A stretch of 64,000 bases of DNA from Acholoe squamosa (Eukaryota > Annelida > Polychaeta > Phyllodocida > Polynoidae), in NCBI GenBank assembly GCA_949317995.1, contig OX439046.1, positions 56,895,774 through 56,959,773 of the forward strand, written 5' to 3'. Of the stretch, positions 47,410 to 60,059 are shown in pieces (position 1 is the first letter of the stretch; each line of letters starts with the position of its first letter). A program made the position numbers and the translations under genes. The notes under the pieces were generated by a model. That model saw only the letters and a program-made list of their open reading frames with translations. It was not told the origin of the DNA and did not search any database.

Positions 47410-49430
47410 GCCATCCTTAAAGGGTAAGACACCATCCTTCACCCCCACCCCCACATGAGACTTTATAATACGGCTGGCAGCGCACGATAGAAGTGACCTT
47501 GAGTGCATTATAGGAAAAATACCTTGATTGGGTACTTGATTGGTTGGTAATGAAATGTACAATGTTTTATAAAGACAATAGACAACTCCTTCTTCACATC
47601 TTGACTGCCTCTTGTCCTATAATGCACTCAGATGCATTTGTGCATTATAGAACAACAGACAGTCTCGATGTGAAGAAGATCGTTGTCTATTCTCTAAAGC
47701 ACAGGTCTGCTCAGTGATCCCTACTATACAGGTACTCACCCTCGACCGACACCCTCAATCACGTCCACCACCACTACCAGCCCTCGTCCATAACACCCTG
47801 AGCCTCACACACTGTCCCCTTTGAGGGTCTTGCCACCGGTCCCTGCACCTCCCAGCCCTGAGTGACATCCACCTGCGTTCCCAAATACAAGGGAAAAGGG
47901 TCATTTTCCCCTAAATCCACATGTCCCTGTTGTCTGGAAATAGGGATCTTTTTTCTCAATAGAATCCGTGTCTCTAAGAAAAAGGGGTCCAATTTATTTG
48001 GGAGCTCTTCATATTAAACACTAAGTAGATGTTTCTATATATCCTGGCTGACTTGCTACATGCATAGCTCTATTATTATACTGTTTCAAATTGCAGAATT
48101 CCATGTGCAGTTTGAACAAACACTTTTTCATGATTTTCTCCTCAGAGTGATTGGATAGGGGAATAAATAAGTCTGTGATTTGCTGCAAAAAGGGGTGCAT
48201 TTTCACCTGAAAATCCGTGTAAAAGGGGTCATTTTTGAGGAGGGGGAATGCAGGTGGATGTCAATCCTGCATTAGAAGTGCAGGAACCGGGGTCTTGCCA
48301 AAAGATAACGAGGACGAACCTCTGTAAATCTAGAGAACTAAGGGAAACTTGCATGGCCTACTTCAGTTTCATAGTATTGCCAAATTTTAACCCCCATCCT
48401 AACACTATTATTCTTTTCGTAATGGCACTGTCAATGGAGCATGGATGACCTCTAATGCTAATGAAAGTAACTGCCGTATAAATACAGACGAGTCTAATGT
48501 GATTCCATTACTTTTGGAAACACAGTGCTGTCTGATAAAAATGTGCACATTATGAGTACGAAGTGCCAGCGCATGTTTAACCTATCAGGTGATTAGAATA
48601 CATTTGCCATTACAAAAACGTGCACATTTTGGAGAGTTCACGTTTCCTTTTTTGGCAAGACCCTCCAGCAGCAATGTTTGGGCACAATAACATTAAATGG
48701 GGGCACTATAGTCTAGAGATATGTCCATGTGTCCCCTCCAACCTTGAGATCCCAAAATAACAATGGAGGCCTCCCCTACTTCCATAACAATGAGGCCATA
48801 AGACACTGTAGTAAGGGCCCATTAGGACCATAAGCTTTTTCAGTCACTAGGGTAGCATATGGCATTCCCAGACTTCCTGCCATTCCCTGAATAGCCATAA
48901 CCTCTCTCCAACACTCTGTATACTCTCTGTATACGTATCCTAGACAATACACTTGTAAATGCAATTCTCAGTCGTTGTATGACCAGGAAGTCAGTAACTT
49001 AAAGGCCTATGGGGGAGCACTGAGCCTCGGTTTGGGTACCAACTGCAGTACTAACCCGTCTGAGCGGTGGCTGTTGAGGCGTCAAAGAGAGGAAAAAGGG
49101 GGGCTGCTGAATGAATCACATCTTGAGATTAGGGGGCTGTTAATACTTATCATGACTTGCATGGAAAGGAAATAACTTGAATGTTCCGTGTTATCACTCC
49201 AGGGCTGTGAAATTCTTGAATTTTAAGGGGCTGTGAAATGGCAAAAAAGAGGGGGCTGTAGTTTCGCAGTTGGTACTACCAATCAAAGATTCAGTGCCCC
49301 CCCCCGAGCTTAAAGGTCTCCACTTGGCCTTTATAGCTTATACCATAGTCCATGTGTCCTATAACAGCACCACGGATTGAACGGGACAACCCAGTAGGTT
49401 ATCTGAACCTAAAGTGATCTCTGTAAACAA
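47410..49430. other. No gene seen
   Basis: Contains a hairpin-like pair of TAATGCACTCA stretches near 47500 and 47620. Short ORFs only. Confidence 0.4.
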
Positions 49431-49439
49431 CTACTACCA

Positions 49440-49575
49440 TCCAACCTCTATCTGTGTAAAAAAATGCTATCTGCATCAACCATCCAACCACTATCTGTAG
49501 AAACAAATGCTATCTGCAGAATCATCCCCATTGCCATGCAAAGGCACATCCAACCACTATCTGTGTAAAAAGTGT
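49440..49575 (-). repeat. CAGATAGTGGTTG repeat, cluster 2 (inverted)
   Basis: Three CCAACCACTATCTG-type units; faces the cluster at 47310 in inverted orientation. Confidence 0.7.
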
Positions 49576-49679
49576 TATCTGCATAAAGGTTTTCAAAGAT
49601 TCCATGATAACCTTGTATACAAAGTATAACTAGAGTTTTTGGGCATAGTATAAAAAGAGCATAAAAAGTAAGGGCCGAT

Positions 49680-50235
49680 CCATGAATTATATCACGCAGA
49701 AGGGTATCTTTTAACATTTCATGGTGCACTTTGTCTTGCTATATGAACAGAATCTATACCAGCAGATCTATACTGGGTAGCTCAGTTCCCACACACAATA
49801 CATGATGGTTCCACACCAAGTAGCTGCTGGTTCCAGCATCCTGTAACTGGTGGTTCCCACACACTGTAACTGGTGGTTCCACACCAATTAGCTACCGGTA
49901 CTGGATCCCATACCAAGTAGCCCATACCCATACCCAGAACATACTGGTTCACATACATATTAGTTGATGGTTCCTGCACCCAGTACCTGCTGGCTCCCAT
50001 AAATACAGTAGCTTCTGGTTCCCACATCCAGTAGCTCCTGGTTCCCACACCCATTAGTTGCCTGTTCCTGTAACACTACCTGCTGGTTCCCACATACAGT
50101 AGCTGCTGGTTCCCACATGAGGTAGCTGCTGGTTCCCACACTGTATAGGTAAAGGGTAATCTGGATCAATTCTGGATAAAAAGTCATATTGGTTCAAAAT
50201 GGGCGAACTGGGTCAAATTAGTCAAAACAGTTTTA
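49680..50235. mobile_element. Half copy of the 35195-38402 palindrome
   Basis: Matches the left half: AAGGGTATCTTTTAACATT, the GCTGGTTCCCACA array, then a short GGTCAAATTAGTCAAA tail. No 22-bp minisatellite flanks it. Confidence 0.85.
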
Positions 50236-50315
50236 TACAGATAGAGGTTGGATGGTCAGCCTCTATCTGCAGTACTGCAGATAGCGGTCATTTACACAGA
50301 TAGTGGTTGAACAAG
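50225..50315 (+). repeat. CAGATAGTGGTTG repeat, cluster 3
   Basis: ACAGATAGAGGTTGGATGG, GCAGATAGCGGTCATTTAC and ACAGATAGTGGTTGA, directly abutting the half palindrome. Confidence 0.7.
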
Positions 50316-50329
50316 CCCTCATACCAGTG

Positions 50330-51030
50330 AGTTTCAACCTGGAAGCTCTTGGAGCCACTTGCCCAGGACCTCCTTAGCGTCCACAGGCAGTGGCTGAGTG
50401 AGCAACATCCCCAGTCACCCTTAGTATAACAACCAGCGAGCCTCTGTCTGTCCTGGAGGAGATTGCATGTCCATGTTCAGTAGCATATATGGGTGCTGGA
50501 GGAAGGACATTGAGTAGAATACCCCGAATTTGTGGTCCATTACCCCATTATGTGTTACTGGTTATATCAGCTGTGTTATAACTGCCCCTTACCCAGTCAC
50601 TCCCAGCAATAGGGTCAATCAGAACATGTGTACTTGTAAGTTGTAGCAAGGAGTTACTGCAGAATCGTTGCTCGTAGTACAGCAGACTCACTGGTACCCA
50701 GCTAACCAGGCCCTGATATATACTCATTCAGAGGCCCAGCAATTGATGTCCACTGAAACAGTAGTCCCCCATCTTGTCTGAACCTTTATGGAGCTGTCTT
50801 ACTTACTGTTGTTGCCAATATATCCTCCCTGTGGAATGGGATTGTTCACACATATCGTAAATGTCAACAAAACTCCTTGACAGTCTCCATTTTAGGATTC
50901 AACTTTCTGTCCTCTGGTGGCTAGAGGTACAGTTAATACTCTAATCACCAGAGGGCCCCAGTATGGAAAGCCAGTTGCACATGCTAGTTGAGGAATTTTC
51001 CCCTTGCTATTATCAGGTCTAAGCTAAAGT
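50330..51030. other. Exon-like fragments, no gene established
   Basis: 50340-50440 and 50455-50580 (+) have ordinary-looking reading frames of about 30 and 50 codons, but no convincing paired splice sites or known domain. Confidence 0.25.
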
Positions 51031-51044
51031 ATAGAAATGACCCT

Positions 51045-51180
51045 GGGTGATTTTTGACCCGGAGTCATTTTTGACCCTGCCCCCCACCATCCCCCCACTT
51101 ACCCTACTTGAAGAATTTTCACCCCAGAGTCATTTTTGACCCTGGGTCATTTTTGACCCAGAGTCATTTATGACCCTCTC
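51045..51180. repeat. GGGTCATTTTTGACCC repeat cluster
   Basis: Five or so alternating GGGTCATTTTTGACCC and GAGTCATTTTTGACCC units around a C-rich spacer; three related units at 51625-51670. Confidence 0.85.
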
Positions 51181-51830
51181 CTCCACCCCTCCCCTTCCCC
51201 CTCTCTCTGCCTTATCAGTTGACCTAGATAAGGGGCCTCCCCTCTATACTGACTTTCAGTTATGAATGGGCAGCAGATTAAGTTTCAAATTGTGTTTTCT
51301 CAACTGCTATAGTTCATATCCAAAAGTTATTTTAGATTTAACTAGGATACATATTGGTCTTTCTAGTGATGTATGATTGATCAATCTCAAATGTGATACA
51401 AACTTATCATTTGCATTATTGTGAGCCCAGAGAGCTATTTTCCCTCATACCTACTGCAGTAATTAAAACAGAATGCAAAATAAGATGGCTAAAAAGTAGT
51501 TTTGTATTCTAGTCTACCATTATCAATCCTCCTCTTTTCATATATGATGGTTTTATGATGGATAGATAAAGAAAAATGTCCCCAAAAAGCAAATTAAAAT
51601 TGCTTTTTCCATAGCAGACAGAGCAGGGTCATTTTTCACCCTGGGTCATTTTTCACCCAGGATCATTTTTGGGGTTTTACAGAACCTGATTATTTTTGCA
51701 TTCATCAAAATTTGGCCATTCAACAAAATTTGCTATCCTCTTACATCAAACTTGGTGTATTTGGATGTGTTTTGTATGGGTTTAATGGATTTTTATAGTC
51801 CCATTTTACTAAAACTGTTTTCAACTATTA

Positions 51831-51992
51831 GATCTTTACAACTGGCATGTAGTACTGGCTTTCCATACCCCAACTCCGACCCACTGGAAATAAGCACAAA
51901 TGCAAGCAACATGTCTTCCTTGGTCCCAGATATCAAGTTACAAAAAGCAAAGACATGGCGTATGATGTTACATTTCAAAACAATACAAAACA
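51831..51992 (+). CDS. Possible orphan exon
   Basis: Open frame from an acceptor (aactattag) to GTAGGT, about 54 codons, with ordinary composition (includes NASNMSSLVPDIKLQKAK). No domain recognised and no partner exons assigned; could be chance. Confidence 0.3.
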
Positions 51993-52379
51993 GGTAGGTA
52001 GGTCTTAGAGTTAAGATATTAAAGACCATCCCCACATAAGACTAGGGACCCAGTTTTCATTGGGGGCTTGGGAAACTACTCTGAACGTTCCACCACCACA
52101 ATACCAGTGCCACCGCTTTCCATCGCTCCTTTAGCGATGATGGTTCCGTCTAAGTAACTGGGACTCAGTCAATGACCAGAGACAGAGGAATACAGGGTTG
52201 CAGCCATACATCAGGACTTTTATAGCCACACCCCCAGACAGGGGAGCCTCTTCACATAGTTCTGTGGAGGTATTACCAACAAGTGACATCAGGGCCTTGT
52301 GTTTTCTGTTTGACCCTGTCCAGGATTAGTACAGACTGTGTATAGGAGGCACCTGCCTTTTTAAAATAGTGTTCTGTTA

Positions 52380-53312
52380 GCCTCAACAACCAGCTCCTCC
52401 AGAGGCCCCGTCCTCCTAGCACTGAGGGGAGGGATGCAGTGAGGCAGGGCTGGTGGTGTCAACCAGGGAGGTACAAGTGGTGTTAGGGTCCCTGCTATAC
52501 CAGCAGGGGGAGGCTCAGTGTGGATGTACCCATACTGCACCACCACCCATACACCACCACACAACATCAGCCACACTGAGTGAGTCAGTCAGGTCATCCT
52601 GTCTGTCTCCCCGCTCCACCCTCCACCCCGGCCTCCACCTCTCCTCATCTACCAGCTGGAGAAGGCTCAGGGCTCCAAGGTTCATGTTGAGGATACAGGA
52701 GCAGTGGTAGAGCAGGCTGGAAGGTGTCTGAGGGTGCCACAAGTTGCACAGACTACAACAACAGCTGTACTTGTAGCAGGTTGTACAGTTGTCAAACTGG
52801 TGCTGTCTACTACCCCCATACATGTAATACCACTCAGTCCTAGTCAGTACGCAGGGTACATACACCCCTCAGGCTGTCCCTGTCTGTGCTCTCTCAGTCA
52901 CTGAGTCAGCTTCCCCTTGTACTGCAGGGGCCGGTGTGAGTGAGGGGTGTGAGACCCATCTACCTCCCACATACGTCCACACTACCACAGGGAGCACTGG
53001 AGCAGCCACACACCTGGGTGCTTAAGGAGTCTGGAGGATTACCAATACTAGCCCAAGTCGTCTCTGCCTTGATCTACCAGTGCGTCTTATATCACTTGAG
53101 GAGAGGCTCATGTCACAGGGTAGGTCTAGCTTGTGTAAGCCAACATCCATCTACAATTGATGCCTACATCGCTTTAGGCCTGGATGCAGTACAGGCTGGA
53201 GGAGGCCAGCACCTGGAGGGGGAGAATCACCACCTCCCAGTAGAGCATCCCAGACCCTGGAGGGGTGCATTGCTTACCAATGCTACACCCACACCCTACA
53301 TGCTAGGGTGAG
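52380..53312. other. GC-rich block with long ORFs on both strands
   Basis: Clearly richer in G+C than its flanks. ORFs: 52515-52865 (-, 116 codons, LCNLWHPQTPSSLLYHC segment) and 52940-53311 (+, 123 codons, VVSALIYQCVLYHLRRG segment). The second begins just after a good + acceptor (cccttgtactgcag). May contain exons of an unrecognised protein; the strand is undecided. Confidence 0.35.
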
Positions 53313-53319
53313 GAATAAA

Positions 53320-54700
53320 ACCTATAGACCTACTGGAGGTATCACCTGGAGGGAGAAGGAGCTACACTACAAAAGGGGCATACCAGTGCCTTAACATGAG
53401 TGTGTAGATAGTGTGAACCTTGCTTATTGAATGTATACCTGTGTCACTTCAACTAGTGCCTATTCAAGACCAGGTGTTGGTTGATACATTGCAGGAGAGG
53501 AGCCTGACTGAGAAAGTTGCTGAAGCAGATACCCCAGATGATCGTCGGGTTGAACTGGGTCACTGAATTCCATTGTTATATCAGTGAGGTACAGGACGTA
53601 TGAGGCACAGGACGTAGCTGAAAGCAAGTCAAAGTTGTTATATAAGCCATATAATGCTGTAACATGTATATGGTCTGATAGCATATGTGTTAAAGGAGTC
53701 TGGGTCTGATGTGATGAACACAAGCTCAAACCTGTAGGAGTGGAATCTGTAACATAGTGAGTGGGTGGCTTTTCTTGCAAATGAAAAATACGCCATTAGT
53801 ACCTCAATAACAGGAGGCAATACCAAAATACTGCTAGCCCTAGGCTAGGAGGAGCTATCCTTCACATCTAGGATTATAACTATGAGGCATTGTGTATAAT
53901 CACATTGAAAGAAGGATTAGAAGGAAACCTCATTATTTATTGCATGGGATGTGTGATACTTTGCTTTTGATCCGACAAGAGTCTAACATCAGAGCTCAAG
54001 TCATTTGTTCGATACGTTGTGCTACTTTTCCTGAGGTCTAGCACAAGCCATTAAGAGCCTTAAGTATTTGTACACACAGGAGAAGCTGCTATAGAGTACC
54101 TTAGTGTGCCCTGTGTGGTTATACGTCCAGATATACAGGCAGGGCCCATGTTTACTGTGTATAGGTCACCACCCAGGGCATGTGGAGAATCCTGTTACCT
54201 GTACCATAGGGGGTGTACCCAATTCTACACCTGCACACCTTACCGGGCCCACCTGTATATGGATGTGTTATCTTATCTATAAATCTAAATTACTATCTAC
54301 AGTTAATAAATGGTCAGTATCTAATCAATGTAAGATTAGTGTGGAGACTTCCTAAAGTTACTGGGCCAAAGGTCAGATGATTGAAGGTTACACCATCCAC
54401 TGATTTTATCTACTTTCTGATGTCCATCTCTATATCCACAAGTGGATTCCCCATATCAATTACACAATCTCGTTGAAGTCATCATAAATGTGAATCAACT
54501 ATTTCCGGATTCTAGATGATATCAGTCATTATACACATTTGATTTAGCCATTTCTAATAACTAAAGCAATTAAAAACCTGAGGGAATAAAACTTTGAGAT
54601 ATACTTTGGCTAATCTTTGATCATTAGATTACCTACACTGCACATTAACACCTTTGGATTACCGCCCAACTGACCCTGGAGTAGGGTAGCAGTCAGGAGG
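53320..54700. other. No gene established
   Basis: A 106-codon minus ORF at 53460-53780 and an 83-codon plus ORF at 54104 are unrecognised. Confidence 0.3.
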
Positions 54701-54762
54701 AGGGATTATACCAGAGAGGCATCTATACCAACACCAACCAGACATCCCCTACAGCCTTCACC

Positions 54763-54826
54763 ATGTGGAGTTTACTACTGCTGCTGCTGTCTCTATCCTG
54801 CAGTCTAAGATCATGTTTAACACAAG
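54763..54826 (+). CDS. Putative signal-peptide first exon of a secreted or membrane protein
   Basis: ATG in a fair context (CTTCACCATGT) encodes MWSLLLLLLSLSCS and a short Ser/Cys tail, a standard signal peptide, then a GTATGC donor in phase 1. Phase-1 introns directly after signal peptides are common in extracellular proteins. Possible second exon: 54950-55007, after a pyrimidine-rich acceptor, but its frame depends on a G run. No downstream module was identified, so the protein is unknown. Confidence 0.5.
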
Positions 54827-55009
54827 GTATGCTGTACCATTTTTCTTATTTGACACGTCAAAGGTGCTAGTCGTTATTTTTTTTATCTTGATGGTCTGCA
54901 GTTGTTTCATTGTGTATTGGAAAGTCTTTTTGAGCTTTTTTCTATATAGGTGGGGGGGGGGGCAGCCCCTGGATACGGAGAAGTGCTGGTGTTGAGAGCA
55001 GCACAAGGT

Positions 55010-55990
55010 ATAAGAGTTGGATCTGGGTAAATTGATAGTGCAGATTACGAATCTTGGGTGCGTATCTTCCTATCTAGATCGGATCAAGGTCAAATCAAAG
55101 GTCAAAGGTCATGTACAAATATGTACAACGCTGAGACAGAAGTCATGGTACTAATGAAACAGTAGTACACTGTCAAGATGAGAAAGGCAAGGGTGGAAGG
55201 AAAGGTTATACAGAGTTGCCATACACAATATGAAATAATCCTGCAGCTTTGAAGCTGTTTTGATATCTTAGTGGATATTGTAATAGCCTGTTTAAGCGCC
55301 TATGCGCTTATTAATTCAATACCACAGTACCCCAGAGACAGGTGCTTATTTGAATACTGTTTTTAGTGATTAAGATTGATGTCAATACCCCTTTACCCCT
55401 GGCGATTAAAAAAATTGAGACCGGCATTTATTTGAGACCCCAGCACTTAAATGGACCATTACAGTATGTTTTCTATCAGTAGTACTGCTGAGCCTGAGTT
55501 CATATGATGCACTCATCAAACACTGGTGAGTAACTCGCCAGTAGCTGTTAGTACCGAGCACTACATATATGAAGCAATGTAAGTGGGTAACACATCCAAT
55601 AAGTATTCAGTATGGAGGTGCACCCAGGAAGAAGACTGTTCTAGTTTAGTAGTTTACGTGCTCACCTGGGGACATATATTACAACAACCTCATGACACCA
55701 CCTGTTCCTCTTATCCCTTATTTATTCATGCCCAACTCTGCAGTGTTTAATTCCCCAGGGGCCACTGAAGGTGTGCTGTTTGGTTGAGAGGTTGGTAGGA
55801 GGGGTAATGGTAGGAAGTGGGAGTGGACATAAAGACTGGTTTTTGAAAAGGAAGGAGTGTGGGGTGGTACGTGTTAGGGTGGTGCTTACATCTATAAGGA
55901 ACAAGACCCAAATAAATAGCTGGCCCATGTGCACATTAACTAAAAAATGTGTAATGTCATTTAATTCAATTTGCAAAAATAAAGAATAGA
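55010..55990. other. No gene seen
   Basis: 55265-55470 contains fragments of a repeat with GCTTATTTGA and TTTATTTGAGACC phrases. No exon for the 54763 gene could be recognised. Confidence 0.4.
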
Positions 55991-55999
55991 ATAATAATG

Positions 56000-56600
56000 T
56001 GACCCATCTAGAGAAAACATGCATCCGGGGGGGGGGGACTTTTAGTTCTGCATTTGGCCAAATGCCAAAATATACCAAAAAATGGCTTAGATCAATTTTT
56101 AATGGGGAATTCAGTGGTATGCTCAGAATTATTCCATTTCTACTTAAAACGTTCCATTTATGGAATGCAAAAGAGACATCCGTTGCCATGGAAACATAGA
56201 TAATTGGCATATATGATAATTTCTGGTTGCCATGGAAACCACTCCATTATTCTAAATGGGAAATTTTGCCACAAATATGTTGGATATTTACATAAGGAAC
56301 TCAGAACTGAAAACAGACCCAGAGAATTCCCTCTAGAACCGATTTTATGATAAAAAAAAATTACATTTCTTTGTTTATTTTTCCACAAAACTGTATTTTT
56401 TGCATTATCACTATTTAACCTAGAATATAATGTATTTAGAGCTTATTTGCATTTTTCAATTGCTCACACTGACCTAGGTTTGGCAAGCAATTACAGAAGA
56501 ACTACCTGGAATATTCTAGCTCAAGATATCTCATTTTAAAGCACATGACTTCAACCTTTAAAAGCCATTTCCCCCTGGATGCAGGTTTTTCCCCATCTAG
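56000..56600 (+). repeat. Repeat family A, copy 3 (diverged)
   Basis: Shares ATAATGTATTTAGAGCTTA, GACCTA and TCTCATTTTAAA with copy 1 and GGTTGCCATGG with copy 2. Two GTTGCCATGGAAAC motifs at 56182-56195 and 56226-56239. The 162-codon minus ORF at 55722-56210 runs into this repeat and is not credible. Confidence 0.65.
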
Positions 56601-56609
56601 TCATTATTG

Positions 56610-57650
56610 ATCTCCAATGGTACTTCAACGTATTATCTCATAATGTATTACATTGCTTAGTACACTAGCTTCCAGGGAATTGTTGGGTTACCAACAATTA
56701 GGGAGGTTAAGATGTGAACGTATACGGCTATGCGTATGGGTTATGTCAAAGGTCACGTGGGGGGGATTCCCATCCAGCAGTACAAAACCTCTAGGCTAGA
56801 CGTTTTAAACTTGTAGACCCCTCTCTACGTGTAGTGCTACTATGTGTAGGGAAAATGATTATAAATAGAAATTAAAGATAAAATAATATGAAAAATCTGA
56901 ATGGATCCATTTAATTGAGAAGTACTAAGGTACCTCTATTATATGTATATTATAGGTTGGATAACTATAGCCATGTGTAGTCAAACCTTTATTGAGTGTC
57001 TATTTCCTTACTCAACTGGGGCCATTCAGATCAACTATAATAGACTTACAGTGTAGGACAAATCTTAACCACATTACCTCTACCTGTACTGGAACCTGTA
57101 ATTGTAGCCCTTGCCGGTCCCGTACAGGTACACGTTCAACAATCTTAACCTCTCTAATATAGGCCTATGCTTATAAAGGACTATGAAATAATAATTCACT
57201 ATGATTTCATTCAGGTTGCCTGTACTTGCATGCATATCACAAATTTCCTTCCAGGAAACCGTAATTTCCAACTTTGCCTGAATAGTTGAAAAAAGGGGAG
57301 TGTAGATACCCTAAGGTATGGTGGTGCAATATTAAAAAGGTATATATGGCTCACTTGATCCTCTTCCCACTAAGGACACCTATTCACACCAATACGGCTA
57401 GACGTGGCAGGCTTAGATAGTGGGGCTGGAAGAGGGCAGACTCCTAGTGGTGGAGGCGTGTTAAGCGGTTTTATTAGTAGAACATGGAGCCATGGGTTAC
57501 TAGTATTAAAGAAAGGGATGTTTTGTCTAAAACTAAAGTAAGTATTGGTAACAACCGTAATACTTTATACTAATACTATTTAACAGCCTATTGGGAATAC
57601 ATCCCAAATGTTCATATAATAATCAGTTTGAAATCACCTTCAATTATCAA
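56610..57650. other. No gene seen
   Basis: AT-rich, short ORFs only. Confidence 0.4.
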
Positions 57651-57658
57651 TGGATGTG

Positions 57659-57825
57659 CAGTGGCGGATCCAGGATCTGGAAGAGGAGGGGGCATAGCCT
57701 GAAAGGAGGGGGCGCGACCCTTATTTTGGGGCAAATATTCGGGTCCAAAATATCTAATTAAACTCTCAATTACTGGGAAAAAGGGGGTGAGTGCGCCCCC
57801 GCTCCCCCCTCTAAATCCACCACTA
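57659..57825. mobile_element. Short CAGTGGCGGATCCAG-family element
   Basis: 167 bp with left end CAGTGGCGGATCCAGG and right end CTAAATCCACCACT. The same ends as the 1.3 kb element in ABCC intron 17. Confidence 0.75.
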
Positions 57826-58179
57826 AATGTGAATCAATTTTGCTGGAAGAACTGCATCTCTTGGACTACATCTTTTGGAGTGAACCATATGGATAATGTC
57901 GAGGTACATGTTATTATAACTATCATAGGGTATTATCAATATTTACAATGTGGAAGTGGTGTAGGTTACCATCAAAGGGGATGGGAGAGACCCCTAGATC
58001 TACTTCTGTAAGTATCATATGACAGTTTACAGTGTACAGCTTCATGGCTAGGCACACAGGCAAGCTATCAAAGCTACAGTTACAGACTAACAGTCCATGT
58101 TGTTACTTTGACATTCTGCTTTCTATATTTTAAAGTGGTTTCCTATAGCCCCAGAATTAGCAGTTAAACTTAAAGGCTT

Positions 58180-58660
58180 TCATACGGCAGCTGATGATTG
58201 TCAGCGAGTAGCTGAGGGCTGTTAGGTAACAGCTGAAGGTTATCAGGCATTGGCTGATGGGTTGTCAGGGAGCGACTGATGGTTGTCAGGCAGTAGATCA
58301 TGGTTGTCAGGGAGCGACTGATGGTTGTCAGGCAGTAGATCATGGTTGTCAGGGAGCGGCTGACGGTTGTCAGGGAGTAGCTGCTGGTTGTCAGGTAGCA
58401 GCTGAGGGTTGCCAGGCAAAAGATGAGGTTTGGCAGGAAGTGACTAATGGTTTTCAGGGAGTAGCTAAGTGTTGCCAGAAAGCAGTTGATGGTTGTCAGG
58501 TAGCAGTTGATGGTTGTCAGGCAGCAACTGATAGTTGTAGGTGAGGGTTGTCAGGCAAGAGTTCAGGGTTGTTATGCTAGAGCCCAGGGTAATCAGACAA
58601 CAGCTGATGGTTGTCACAATGCAACTGATGGTTGCCATGCATCAGCTAAGCAGCCAGGGT
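58180..58660. repeat. 21-bp minisatellite
   Basis: About 20 imperfect CTGATGGTTGTCAGGCAG-type units. The multiple-of-three period gives an ORF of GCQxxxD heptads at 58257-58544 with frame breaks; no start context or splice sites support a gene. Confidence 0.85.
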
Positions 58661-58664
58661 TAGG

Positions 58665-59860
58665 CAGCAGCATCTTTTCCAAACTTTGCCCTGAGAAACT
58701 TTATGGCTGGAGATCACCAATCCCAAATTTTTACCTTTCGGGGTGCCTTTGCCCCGCTCCCCCAAAGAGAAGTTGCTTCCACGCCTCAGAATAGAATCTC
58801 TAGTGTTAAGCCAGGGATAAAGTAGGACTATTCAAGGTGAGAAAAAACCTTTAACTTAGACCCAGATCTACGCCCCCTGTGCTTTAGGCCCCCGGGTTTA
58901 GGCCTCACACATAGAGCCTATCTAACAGGATAAAACCTCACTTTACCCTGTTATAGTGGTTGTATACACCTTCTACCTACACTAAATATACACCCCAGCC
59001 ACACAACAACACCAGCAGCAGCTACAATACCTCTCCTGGCCGGGAGGCGAGAATGGAGGTTTTTCTCCACATTCAGGCCTCACAGTACTGTATCCTTCAG
59101 CGGTAATTCCAGCTGCCCCCTGAGGTATAGAGGTGAGGGATGGTGGGGGCGGGTCTTCTCCTACAGATCACTTTAGTCAAATGAGTTGTAGGATCTCTCT
59201 GCCACAAGCTACCTAGTCATTTACAATATGAGAACAAACATGCATGAAGTGTCAAAGATCCAGCTGAAGGAAGTAAATCAACAATGCAGAGAGATCTCTG
59301 TGATCGTGTTTTCCCACCTTCCAAAGGAGAAATCGGACTGGGAAAAAGATGTTGAGAGAGAGCAACATAGTGTTAGGAGAGTGATCAGCAAAGGCCCTGT
59401 GTATATGCCCAAAGGGCAGTGAATAGCCAAGCTTTCCACTAGGGTGTTTTGGGGGAGGGATTCAATCCTTCCCTAAAACCTTTGTATCGTGCCATAGTGC
59501 ACCAAAGCAGTCAAAGTGAGAAACTCATTACTCATTGGTATTCTGAATCTTCAGAGCATCTTGTTTAGTCTTGTGCTGTATCCATGTTGACAAAATAGTT
59601 CTCAAATCACCAGGTAGTCTACAAAGAGTTAAGCTAGTACAAAACATTTAGTGCCCGATTTAGTGTCCACTTCCTCTTGAGGCTTGGCCTAAGGTTACCA
59701 TCCCCTGGATGGAGACATTAGATCCCGGCATTAGATCCCCTGGAAATGCGCCTCTCTATTTAGTTAGTAAATACTGTAAAAAAAATAAAATGTCATAAAA
59801 AAATAACGACATCTCTGTGGCAACTTTGGGATAAGGATTCTCATAGAGATTCATTGTACT
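58665..59860. other. No gene established
   Basis: A 64-codon ORF at 59228-59422 (+) is Lys/Glu-rich (KEKSDWEKDVEREQ) and opens with ATG, but nothing links it to other exons. Confidence 0.3.
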
Positions 59861-59866
59861 ACATAG

Positions 59867-60006
59867 ATAGAACTAAACGACCGTGGTGTACGAGGTGGTC
59901 GATCCACCACAAGGGAGTTGTCTCCCTCGAGGGCTGACGCCCTCGGGGGAGACAACTCCCGAGGGGTGGATCGTCCACCGAGGACACCAGGGGAGGTTAG
60001 TTCTAT
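59867..60006. mobile_element. 140-bp near-perfect hairpin element
   Basis: Arms of about 67 bp from ATAGAACTAA to TTAGTTCTAT pair almost throughout (GGGAGTTGTCTCCC against GGGAGACAACTCCC) around a short GCTGACGC loop. GC-rich in an AT-rich flank. No ORF. Confidence 0.9.
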
Positions 60007-60059
60007 ATTTACTTTATGTTTTTAGAGGGTTTAAATAAGGAAAAATTATCAAAATCTGG

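Noticed and set aside
50330..50720. Coding gene on the + strand
   Set aside because: Short frames look ordinary but lack paired splice sites, a start or a known domain; kept only as a weak note.
55722..56210. 162-codon minus-strand ORF
   Set aside because: Runs into dispersed repeat family A, with no recognisable domain or start context.
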